Made by a program: the position numbers and the translations under genes
Shown here: positions 1 to 9,500 of the stretch, piece by piece
Numbering within the stretch: position 1 is the stretch's first letter
Layout: each line of letters opens with the position of its first letter
Source of the DNA: Eubacterium sp.
GTDB taxonomy: Bacteria; Bacillota_A; Clostridia; Lachnospirales; Lachnospiraceae
NCBI GenBank assembly: GCA_017475785.1
Contig: JAFVEX010000138.1
Coordinates: 1-18,035 of the forward strand
Length of the DNA stretch: 18,035 bases
Direction: 5' to 3'
The notes under the pieces: model-generated
What the model was told of the DNA's origin: nothing
Seen by the model: the letters and a program-made list of their open reading frames with translations, nothing else
Database searches by the model: none

Positions 1-5
1 CTGAG

Positions 6-50
6 CGGTGGATTTCAGAACGATTGGCTTCTGGACGGTTGACTTTCGGC
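6..50. repeat. Three degenerate 15-bp tandem units at the left edge
   Basis: Three consecutive 15-base units begin at 6, 21 and 36. Each starts with CG, then a purine, then T, and most have TTC or TTT near the ninth to eleventh base. The array is cut by the window edge, so its true length is unknown. It resembles in period, but not in sequence, the 15-bp array upstream of purL. Read on the minus strand it is A/C-rich, like the other arrays in their mRNA sense, so it might be the leader of a leftward gene outside the window; that is inference. The rest of 1-86 shows no supportable gene. Confidence 0.4.
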
Positions 51-86
51 GTCTCAATAATTTCTTATAACGAACAATAATTACTT

Positions 87-992
87 GTGAGGCAGGCATT
101 ATTGCAAAAAGAAGCACCATATACCCCGAAACTGAATAAACGTTCCGATTTGACCAACAGGCGGTTTGGTAGTCTGACGGCGCTGGAGCCGACTGCGGAG
201 AAGAAGAACGGCTACACGGTCTGGCGCTGCCGCTGCGACTGCGGCAGGGAGGTCTTGATTCCGTCCCGCTATCTGAAAAAAGGATGGCGGACGGACTGCG
301 GGGAGCACGAGAAGAAAAAGCGGTACCAGGATCTGACGGGGATGCGGTTTGGGAAGCTTGTGGTGATGCAGGCGGCCTCGGTAACGAGGCCGGATGGATC
401 GATGGAGGAGCTGCGGACAGACGACGGGAAGGTTCTCTGGGACTGCCGGTGTGACTGCGGCAACACGATTCGCGTGATCGGATCTCAGCTGACGGCGGGT
501 TACCGCAGGAGCTGCAACTGCCTGTCCAGGCCTCCCAGAAAGGACTGGATCGGCAGGCGGTTTGGTAAACTGACGGTCATTGCCTATGACGGTAAGCGCA
601 GGGGTTTTCATTTTTGGAAATGCAGGTGTGAGTGCGGCGGGACGTCTGTGGTTTCGCAGTCAAATCTGAAGTCTGGTCACACAACGAGCTGTGGGTGCGG
701 CAAGAATGCGCAGAATGGCAGGCACCTGATCGAAGGCACCTGCGTCGAAGCGATCCGCAGCAAGACGGTTTTTACGACGAATACAAGCGGTGTGCGGGGT
801 GTCTATCCTGTCCGGAAGACCGGGAAGTGGGCGGCGCAGATCACGTTTCAGGGGGATAAGAAATACCTCGGTTGTTTTGAGACAATCACGGAAGCCGCGC
901 AGGTGCGGAAAAACGCGGAGGGGGTGTTTGAGGAGTTTCTCGACCGGTATGATGCCGGTGAATTCCAGGAACAGGAGATGAGCGCGCACTGA
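87..992 (+). CDS. Triple zinc-ribbon protein with C-terminal AP2-like DNA-binding domain
   Basis: Probable sequence-specific DNA-binding protein of 301 residues. Three copies of a zinc-ribbon-like unit are visible, each beginning with a variant of GRRFGKLTVI and carrying CxCxCG followed about 20 residues later by CxC: C48/C50/C52 with a single C71, C120/C122/C124 with C143/C145, and C179/C181/C183 with C202/C204. The first unit lacks the last cysteine. Residues about 232-286 look like an AP2 domain (TSGVRGVY, W248, LGCFET, EAA), a fold found in bacterial and phage homing-endonuclease-related proteins. No HNH, GIY-YIG or recombinase motif is seen, so it is either a stand-alone regulator or the DNA-binding relic of a mobile nuclease. 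The start is GTG right after an in-frame stop at 78-80, with only a weak ribosome site; the TTG at 102 is an alternative. Its last codons are part of a tandem duplication that continues past the stop. Confidence 0.8.
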   Translation: MRQALLQKEAPYTPKLNKRSDLTNRRFGSLTALEPTAEKKNGYTVWRCRCDCGREVLIPSRYLKKGWRTDCGEHEKKKRYQDLTGMRFGKLVVMQAASVTRPDGSMEELRTDDGKVLWDCRCDCGNTIRVIGSQLTAGYRRSCNCLSRPPRKDWIGRRFGKLTVIAYDGKRRGFHFWKCRCECGGTSVVSQSNLKSGHTTSCGCGKNAQNGRHLIEGTCVEAIRSKTVFTTNTSGVRGVYPVRKTGKWAAQITFQGDKKYLGCFETITEAAQVRKNAEGVFEEFLDRYDAGEFQEQEMSAH

Positions 993-1055
993 AAAAACAG
1001 GAGATGAACGCGCGTTGAAAAAGTCTTATAGAGGTGAACGTGCCTGCGTTGAAAA
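972..1055. repeat. 26-bp tandem duplication spanning a stop codon
   Basis: Copy 1 (972-997) covers the last codons and stop of the AP2 gene. Copy 2 (998-1022) repeats it with few changes (CAGGAGATGA-CGCGC-TGAAAAA pattern). A third, more diverged copy lies at about 1031-1055 and has a few extra bases. Each copy carries AGGAG or GAGG next to ATG or GTG and a following TGA, because it duplicates the end of the reading frame. Replication slippage is the simplest origin. Confidence 0.65.
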
Positions 1056-1060
1056 ATACT

Positions 1061-1089
1061 TTGACGGATCATGCATTTTAGTCTAATAT
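1061..1089 (+). promoter_or_regulatory. Sigma-A-type promoter for the exporter-pcrA unit
   Basis: TTGACG at 1061-1066, a 17-base spacer and TAATAT at 1084-1089 match the housekeeping consensus (5/6 and 4/6). Transcription would start near 1096, about 45 bases before the exporter start codon. No manganese (yybP-ykoY) riboswitch fits in such a short leader. Confidence 0.55.
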
Positions 1090-1140
1090 AGTGTTCCAGA
1101 ATCATTTTTATTTAATCGATGTCTGAGATGGAGACTTTGC

Positions 1141-2010
1141 ATGGTATTGGATGTTTTGCTGGATGCCGTGATCGACACGGTGAAGCTGCTCCCGTTTTTG
1201 TTTCTGACGTATCTTCTGATGGAGTATCTGGAGCACAAGACGGGAGATAAATCGGCTCAGGCGCTGAGGCGGATGGGGCATCTTGGCCCGCTGTTCGGCG
1301 GCGCGGTCGGCGTGGTTCCCCAGTGTGGTTTTTCCGCTGCTGCGGCGAGCCTTTTTTCTGGCGGCGTGATTACGCTGGGAACACTTCTGGCGGTTTTTCT
1401 GTCCACGTCGGACGAGATGCTGCCGATCTTTATATCAGAGGCAGTCAATCCTTTTTCGGTTCTGAAAATTCTTGTGACGAAGATGGCGATGGGCATCGCG
1501 ACCGGATTTGCGGTTGATCTGATTCTTGTGCACATTCCGAAGCTGATGGGTGTGGAGAAGGATATCCACGACCTTTGCGAGGCGGAGCACTGTCACTGTG
1601 ATGATGAGGAGGACGGCATTCTGAAGCCGGCGCTTCGTCACACACTGCACATCACGTTGTTTATTTTCCTGATTTCAATTGTGATCGGACTGCTGGTTGA
1701 GGGAATCGGCGAACATGCGATGGCGACGTTTCTGACGCGCCGCAGGTTCGGCGGTGTTGTTTTGGCTGCCGTAATCGGGCTGATTCCGAACTGCGCTGCA
1801 TCTGTCATGCTGACGGAGTTTTACTTGAAGGGGATTCTGGCGGCCGGGCAGATGATGGCCGGGCTGCTGGTAGGCGCCGGAGTGGGTCTGCTGGTGTTGT
1901 TCCGGACCAACCGGCATCTGAAGGAGAATATCGGAATCACGGTAGTTCTGTTCGTCTGCGGCATCCTGTGGGGGCTGCTGATTGAGCGGCTTGGAATTAC
2001 GTTTGTTTAA
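1141..2010 (+). CDS. Putative heavy-metal/manganese exporter, ArsP_2-like integral membrane protein
   Basis: Predicted polytopic membrane protein of 289 residues, probably exporting a divalent or heavy metal. It has an internal duplication: residues 57-92 (GxxPQCGFSAAA, then a hydrophobic stretch ending STSDEM) and residues 213-249 (GLIPNCAASVMLTEF, then a hydrophobic stretch) are the two halves, typical of the 10-TM putative metal exporter family (ArsP_2 / putative manganese transporter). Between the halves, about residues 144-159, is a cytosolic-type loop rich in Cys, His, Asp and Glu (CEAEHCHCDDEED), a likely metal-binding site. The conserved PQCG and PNCA motifs sit in the membrane segments. 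Start ATG with GGAG at 1130-1133. It ends 15 bases before pcrA, so the two are probably co-transcribed. The exact substrate cannot be read from the sequence. Confidence 0.8.
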   Translation: MVLDVLLDAVIDTVKLLPFLFLTYLLMEYLEHKTGDKSAQALRRMGHLGPLFGGAVGVVPQCGFSAAAASLFSGGVITLGTLLAVFLSTSDEMLPIFISEAVNPFSVLKILVTKMAMGIATGFAVDLILVHIPKLMGVEKDIHDLCEAEHCHCDDEEDGILKPALRHTLHITLFIFLISIVIGLLVEGIGEHAMATFLTRRRFGGVVLAAVIGLIPNCAASVMLTEFYLKGILAAGQMMAGLLVGAGVGLLVLFRTNRHLKENIGITVVLFVCGILWGLLIERLGITFV

Positions 2011-2025
2011 AGAGGTACAACAACT

Positions 2026-4269
<2,244 letters not shown>

Positions 4270-4359
4270 AATGTGTTTTAAACTACTTGGGGTTGTGCCC
4301 GTAGAACGATTCATTCTGGCGGCCGCGCCTACTCCGCGCCCCAAAACAGTCGACGTGCA

Positions 4360-4534
4360 GTGAGACGATTCATACGGGTGAGCATTCGATGAAACAGTCG
4401 CATGAAACTGCGGGTTAGCGTTCGTCAGGATCCGGGAAATGAGTGGCCGCCGTTCACGAATTTGCCGGATCCCTACGAACGGTTAGCCGGAGGTTCATCG
4501 GATGTTTCACATGTGAGCCCGATGAATCGCTCAC
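4360..4534. repeat. Large imperfect palindrome between convergent genes
   Basis: The 280-base gap 4270-4549 has no credible gene. Within it, arm 4360-4435 and the reverse complement of 4465-4534 align along almost their whole length, at roughly three quarters identity by hand alignment. Best blocks: GTGAG-CGATTCAT-CGGG (4360-4378 with 4518-4534), TGAAACA and ATGAA in the middle, and GTTCGT--GGATCCGG (4420-4435 with 4465-4480). The apex 4436-4464 can pair further (AAAT/ATTT, GTG/CAC), leaving a nine-base loop. A separate perfect 10-base palindrome TCACATGTGA is at 4507-4516. An outer 12-base inverted pair (4272-4283 with 4548-4559, 11/12) touches the end of the minus-strand gene. It could be a foldback or MITE relic, a structured RNA, or the transcription stop for both genes. 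Confidence 0.7.
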
Positions 4535-4549
4535 TACATGCGATCTGGT

Positions 4550-5260
4550 TTAAAGCACAACTTCATCCTGCCAGCGCGCCGCCCAGCGCGACTTGTAGAT
4601 AATCTGATAAGAAATGTACCCCACAATCAGTGCCGCCAGCACATCATAGATGGAGTGCTGCTTCAGGAACAGTGTAGACGCGATGATTAACAGCGTCAAA
4701 ACCGACAGCAGATTTATCAGCCACTGTTTTCCGCGCATCCACGTGCACTCGCGCAGGGCGAGCCATGCGCAGATGGAGTTGTACACATGCATGCTGGGGA
4801 AGACATTGGTCGGCGTGTCGCGGTTGTAAAGATTCTGCACCAGGTGGGTGCAGTAATTGCTCCGCGCGAAGGAAGACGGGCGGAGGTTCAGACCGTTTGG
4901 ATACAGCCAGCTGACCAGCAGAAAGATGGACATGCCGATGATCATGGTCAGCTCGAAGCGGTAGTACTCCTTGCGGGGCTTGTTAACCAGCACGAAAAAC
5001 GCGACGGTTCCCATAATATATACAAACCAGATGTTGTATGGGATGATAAAGTATTCACAGAACGGGATTTTGTAGTCGATCGGCGCGGCGATCAGGTGAA
5101 AGCCGCTTTCTTCCGTGACCCGCCGCTCCAGAAAATAAAATGTGATGTAGTAGCCCAGCGCGTATACAGGGAGCACCCACCAGCGGTAGACACATCTTGC
5201 CTTCAGCGCAAAAAAGAATTTCTTCAGCAGGTTCAGCAGGTTTTTCAACATATCAGGCAT
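4550..5260 (-). CDS. PAP2-superfamily membrane phosphatase
   Basis: Integral membrane protein of 236 residues of the PAP2 (type 2 phosphatidic acid phosphatase) superfamily, which removes phosphate from lipid phosphates such as phosphatidate or undecaprenyl pyrophosphate, or transfers inositol phosphate. Visible signature: LRP at 126-128 (end of motif 1), PSMH at 155-158 with catalytic-type H158 (motif 2) and SxxxxxxHxxxD at S195/H202/D206 (motif 3). About six hydrophobic segments surround them (near 27-45, 72-92, 103-120, 160-170, 182-198 and 207-222). Motif 1 has lost the usual upstream lysine spacing, closer to the PAP2_3/inositol-phosphotransferase-like branch. ATG at 5260 has a weak GAAGAG site; a second ATG three codons on is possible. 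It follows the GDPD gene across an 18-bp repeat array and is probably in its operon. The substrate is unknown. Confidence 0.85.
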   Translation of the reverse strand: MPDMLKNLLNLLKKFFFALKARCVYRWWVLPVYALGYYITFYFLERRVTEESGFHLIAAPIDYKIPFCEYFIIPYNIWFVYIMGTVAFFVLVNKPRKEYYRFELTMIIGMSIFLLVSWLYPNGLNLRPSSFARSNYCTHLVQNLYNRDTPTNVFPSMHVYNSICAWLALRECTWMRGKQWLINLLSVLTLLIIASTLFLKQHSIYDVLAALIVGYISYQIIYKSRWAARWQDEVVL

Positions 5261-5282
5261 ATCTCTTCACTTTCAGCGTTTT

Positions 5283-5391
5283 GGTCTTGTTCAGAAACTT
5301 TGGCCTTGTTCAGTATTGTGGTCTTGTTCAGTATCTTTGTCTGATACAGTGTTCAGGTCTGATTCAGTGCTTTGGTCTTATTTGTTCAAAT
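5283..5391. repeat. 18-bp degenerate tandem array between GDPD and PAP2 genes
   Basis: Six units begin at 5283, 5302, 5320, 5338, 5356 and 5374, so the period is 18 bases with one 19-base step. Plus-strand core is GGTCTTGTTCAGTAT; in the mRNA sense (minus strand) it reads roughly ATACTGAACAAGACC. A possible further unit at about 5265 would reach the ribosome site of the PAP2 gene. At the other end the array overlaps the last codons and the TGA of the GDPD gene, which therefore encodes its C-terminal residues from repeat sequence. Confidence 0.75.
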
Positions 5392-6191
5392 ATGGCGGCA
5401 TCGTATTGCTGCCGGCAGGTTTTGTATTGTTCTTCTGTGCGGACGGTCCACATGACCGCAGGAACAAGGTACAGCTTCCGCGCGAGCCGGAATCCGATGG
5501 AGTCGGCATGCCGCAGAGCGTAGGCGACAAAGTGCGGCCGGCTGATGATGTTTACCACAAGGATTGTGGAGAACCACTTGAGAAGCGGCATCATCCGCAG
5601 CTTTTTCGGAAAGCGTGTCGAGAGCTGTCCGCGCACGACGTCCGGCCGGTTTTTGCGGAACCACGCGAGCCCGAAGGGATTGAAGGACTCGATGATCCAC
5701 TCGCCCTGATAGTCAGCCAGCAGGTTCATCAGAGCCGGGCAGAGCGCCAGATTCCGTCCCGGGAGCTTCAACTCGATCAGAAGAGGCACGCGGCCATTCA
5801 CGACGCGCAGTACTTCAGAGAGGAGCGGGATGGGTTCGTCTGTCTGATCCAGACGCAATTCCGAGAGAACCGGCCATGTGGTCTGTTCTATCAGATAGGA
5901 CGCGCCGCACATACGGCGTGTCGTGTCGTCGTGAAACACGATGATCTGGCCGTCTGCTGTCAGGTGGACATCCAGTTCAATCGCGTACCCATTTTCTGCG
6001 GCTTTTTCAAACGCCGGCAGGCTGTTCTCCGGCCTCCCGATTGCTTTATTCCAGAGTCCTCTGTGGGCGAAATCCCATTTTGTGAAGCGCAGCGCTTCCT
6101 CCCGCAGGGATCTGTCCGGATGGATTGCCCAAATGTAAAAAAGCAGGGCCGCGGCCAAAATCAGCCATATGACTATCTGAATTGTACTCAT
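5364..6191 (-). CDS. Membrane-anchored glycerophosphodiester phosphodiesterase
   Basis: Hydrolyses glycerophosphodiesters, deacylated phospholipids or possibly teichoic-acid units, to glycerol-3-phosphate and an alcohol. The 275-residue protein has an N-terminal hydrophobic anchor (about 4-23) followed by a TIM-barrel GDPD domain. Family residues visible: AHRG with H43/R44, RPENS with E55, ELDVHLTADG with E72 and D74, VFHDD with H87, and IELK with E140 and K142. The catalytic histidine pair and the metal-binding acidic residues are all present. Start ATG has GGAGG seven bases upstream (minus strand, 6199-6203). The PAP2 phosphatase lies downstream on the same strand, so a phospholipid-turnover pair is plausible. 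The extreme C-terminus is encoded by the 18-bp repeat array. Confidence 0.9.
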   Translation of the reverse strand: MSTIQIVIWLILAAALLFYIWAIHPDRSLREEALRFTKWDFAHRGLWNKAIGRPENSLPAFEKAAENGYAIELDVHLTADGQIIVFHDDTTRRMCGASYLIEQTTWPVLSELRLDQTDEPIPLLSEVLRVVNGRVPLLIELKLPGRNLALCPALMNLLADYQGEWIIESFNPFGLAWFRKNRPDVVRGQLSTRFPKKLRMMPLLKWFSTILVVNIISRPHFVAYALRHADSIGFRLARKLYLVPAVMWTVRTEEQYKTCRQQYDAAIFEQIRPKH

Positions 6192-6215
6192 TCGTCAGCC
6201 TCCACACTAATCAAT

Positions 6216-6244
6216 AGGATACAATAATTTGGAGATTCCGTAAA
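6216..6244 (-). promoter_or_regulatory. Candidate promoter for the GDPD-PAP2 unit
   Basis: On the minus strand TTTACG (6239-6244) and TATCCT (6216-6221) are 17 bases apart, each 4/6 to the sigma-A consensus. The position is right for GDPD and back-to-back with the purL promoter, but the match is modest. Confidence 0.35.
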
Positions 6245-6253
6245 TAGTTTCAT

Positions 6254-6282
6254 TTTACTATTATTTGAATCTATGGTATGAT
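6254..6282 (+). promoter_or_regulatory. Extended -10 promoter for purL
   Basis: TATGAT at 6277-6282 is preceded by TGG (extended -10), with TTTACT at 6254-6259 after a 17-base spacer. Transcription from about 6289 would give a leader of about 240 bases, nearly all of it the 15-bp repeat array. I saw no purine riboswitch fold and no clear PurR box pair. Confidence 0.55.
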
Positions 6283-6309
6283 TTTTGTGTCTGCGGAACA
6301 GGAGCAGGC

Positions 6310-6514
6310 GGCACAAAACTAAACGATACAAGAGTAAACGACACAAGAGCAGATGACACAAGAGCACATGACACGAGAGCAAACGACACTAGAGTAAATA
6401 ACTCAAAAGCAAATGACACAAGAAGAATTTGCAAAAAAACAGATGTCAGAAAACATGACAGAAACGTAAACGACAGAAACGTAAACAACAGAAAAGAAAA
6501 CGACGGAAAAGAAT
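6310..6514. repeat. 15-bp degenerate tandem array forming the purL leader
   Basis: Units start at 6310, 6325, 6340, 6355, 6370, 6385, 6400, 6415, 6430, 6445 (12 bases), 6457, 6472, 6487 and 6502 (13 bases). Early units resemble GACACAAGAGCAAAC; later ones resemble GACAGAAACGTAAAC, with units 6457 and 6472 identical. The sequence continuing the phase, GACAGGAGGAATCC at 6515-6528, contains the purL ribosome site. The plus strand is rich in A and poor in T, so the RNA should be largely unstructured. Because the period is a multiple of three, every frame shows a five-residue peptide repeat, but no frame has a well-placed start, so I do not call a gene. The region 6192-6528 contains only this array and the two divergent promoters. 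Confidence 0.85.
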
Positions 6515-6528
6515 GACAGGAGGAATCC

Positions 6529-9500
6529 ATGGGAAATGTAAGACGTGTATACGTTGAGAAGAAACCAGATTTTGCGGTCGCGGCAAACAGTCTGCTGCAT
6601 GAGGTCAGAGATTATCTCGGGTTTCAGGATGTGACAGGCGTCCGTATTCTGATCCGTTATGATGTGGAAAATATCAGTGACGAGGTGTATGAGCGGGCCT
6701 GCAGGGTCGTGTTTGCCGAGCCGCCGGTCGACGTGCTTTATGAGGAGACGTTCCCGGCAGCAGAGGATGAGACGGTTTTTTCCGTTGAGTATCTGCCGGG
6801 GCAGTTTGACCAGAGAGCGGATTCGGCGGTGCAGTGCATCCAGTTCCTGAAGGGCTCGGAGCAGCCGGTGATCCGGACGGCGACGACGTACGTCCTGAAG
6901 GGGCAGATCAGCGGGGAGCAGCTGGATGCGGTCAAGAAGCTCTGCATCAACCCGGTCGACTCCCGGGAGATCGGGCTGGAGAAGCCGGAAACGCTGATCA
7001 TGGAATTTCCGGAGCCGGATGATATTCAGGTGTTCGAGGGATTTCAGGTGATGGAGCCGGCCGCTCTTGAGGAGCTGTACAGCAGCCTGAATCTGGCCAT
7101 GACGCTGAAGGATTTTCAGTTTATTCAGAAGTATTTCCGCGACGAGGAGCATCGTGATCCGACTGTGACGGAGATCCGTGTGCTGGATACGTACTGGTCC
7201 GATCACTGCCGGCATACGACGTTCCTGACAGAGCTGACGGATATCACCTTTGGAGATGGTGATTTCAAGGCGCCGATCGTCGCGAGCTTCGACCGGTACG
7301 TTTCTGACCGCGAGGTGCTCTACAAAGGGCGGGATGACAAGTTCCTCTGCCTGATGGATCTCGCGATTCTCGCGGCGAAAAAGCTGAAAGCAGAAGGAAA
7401 GCTGACCGACCAGGAGGAAACAGACGAGATCAACGCCTGCAGTATCGTAGTTCCGGTTGACGTGGACGGCGAATACGAGGAGTGGCTGATTAATTTTAAG
7501 AATGAGACGCACAACCATCCGACGGAAATCGAGCCGTTCGGCGGCGCGGCGACCTGCCTGGGCGGCGCGATCCGCGATCCGCTCTCCGGGCGCACATACG
7601 TGTATCAGGCGATGCGCGTGACCGGCGCGGCCGATCCGACGAAGCCGGTCGGCGAGACCATGCCGGGCAAGCTGCCGCAGAAAAACCTGACGCGCGACGC
7701 CGCGAAGGGCTACAGCTCCTACGGAAACCAGATCGGCCTGGCGACCGGATATGTCAAGGAAATTTATCATCCGAATTACGTCGCGAAGCGCATGGAGATC
7801 GGTGCCGTCATGGGTGCCGCGCCGAGACGCGCGGTGATCCGCGAGACATCCGACCCGGGAGATATCATCATCCTGCTGGGCGGCCGGACAGGCCGTGACG
7901 GAATTGGCGGCGCGACCGGATCCTCCAAGAAGCACACGGCTTCTTCCATCGAGACGTGCGGCGCTGAGGTGCAGAAGGGCAACGCGCCGACGGAGCGGAA
8001 GCTGCAGAGAATGTTCCGGCGCGAGGAGGTCAGCGCGCTGATCAAGAAGTGCAACGATTTCGGCGCAGGCGGAGTTTCCGTGGCGATCGGCGAGCTGGCG
8101 GACGGCCTTCAGATTGACCTCGACCAGGTGCCGAAAAAGTACGCGGGTCTGGATGGCACGGAGCTCGCGATCTCCGAATCCCAGGAGCGCATGGCCGTTG
8201 TCATCGCGCCTGAAAACGTCGACCAGTTCATGGCGTACGCCGCGGAGGAGAACTTGGAAGCATATCGTGTGGCTGTCGTGACGGAGGAGCCGAGACTGGT
8301 GCTGAACTGGCGCGGAAAGACCATTGTCAGCCTTTCCCGCGCGTTTATGAATACGAACGGCGCCCATCAGGAGACGGCTGTTCATGTGGAGATTCCGAAT
8401 CAGGAGGGGAATCCGCTGGTGCGCAGCGGAGACATTGCGGATGTGAAGGCCGCGTGGCTGGCGCAGCTGGCAGATTTGAACGGCTGTTCCCAGAAGGGTC
8501 TTGTAGAGATGTTTGATTCCTCCATCGGCGCGGCGAGCACGCTGATGCCGTATGGCGGAAAGTACCAGATGACTGAGACACAGGCTATGGTGGCGAAGGT
8601 TCCCGTGGCGAACGGCGAGACGACGACGGTCACCATGATGAGCTACGGCTTTGATCCGTATCTCTCCAGCTGGAGTCCGTATCACGGCGCGGTTTACGCC
8701 GTGACAGAATCGCTGGCGAAGATCGTTGCCGCAGGCGGCGATTTCCGGAAGGTTCACTTTACCTTCCAGGAGTATTTCCGCAGAATGAGTGAGGATCCGG
8801 CGCGCTGGAGCCAGCCGTTCGCGGCGCTTCTGGGCGCGTATGAGGCGCAGGTGCGCTACGGTCTTGCTTCGATTGGCGGAAAGGACAGCATGTCCGGCAG
8901 CTTTGATGAGATCGACGTGCCGCCGACACTTGTCTCCTTTGCGGTTGACGTGGCACATGTAAAAGATGTCGTGACGCCGGAGCTGAAGCAGCCGGGCAGC
9001 AGGCTGGTCTGGATCCGCCTCCCGCAGGATGACCAGTATCTGCCGGATTATGAAGCCGCCATGGACCTCTATGACCGCGTGCACGCGGATATGCAGGCCG
9101 GCAGAATTATCTCTGCTTACGCGCTGAACCGGTTCGGTCTGGCGCAGGCTGTCAGCAAGATGGCATTCGGCAATCATCTTGGCGTCCGCATTGAGCACAA
9201 CGTAGATCCGCGTGATCTGTTCAGCCCGGGCTTTGGCGACCTGGTGTGTGAGGTTCCGGACGGAAAACTTGGAGAGCTGGCCAGCACCTACACTGTGATC
9301 GGTGAAGTGACGGATACATTTGCGTTTGCGTACCGTGATATCGTGATTGACGGGCAGGAGGCGCTTGACGCCTGGAGCGCGCCGCTTTCGAGTGTGTTCC
9401 GGCAGGTTTCCGGCGCGGAGCCGAATGCGGCAGAGATCGAAGACAAAGGACTGTATCTTGCGAAGGATGTCCACATCTGTTCGCACAAGATCGGTCAGCC

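Noticed and set aside
3..80. Frame ending at 80 as the tail of an upstream plus-strand gene
   Set aside because: Only 25 codons are visible, it overlaps the repeat units and nothing recognisable is encoded.
993..1140. Manganese (yybP-ykoY) riboswitch before the exporter
   Set aside because: The leader after the predicted start is only about 45 bases, and no such fold is visible.
4402..4602. Small plus-strand frame of 66 codons in the pcrA-PAP2 gap
   Set aside because: It runs through the palindrome and into the antisense of the PAP2 gene, with no ribosome site or recognisable sequence.
5316..6227. Plus-strand frame of 303 codons opposite GDPD
   Set aside because: It is antisense to a GDPD with complete catalytic motifs; its own translation has no domain features.
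6310..6514. CRISPR array
   Set aside because: Units are contiguous and 15 bases long, with no unique spacers and no cas genes in the window.
6265..6516. Plus-strand frame encoding five-residue NDTRA-like repeats before purL
   Set aside because: Its only start lies within the purL promoter, and no start codon follows the AGGAG at 6300-6304; the peptide repeat is a by-product of a 15-bp DNA period.
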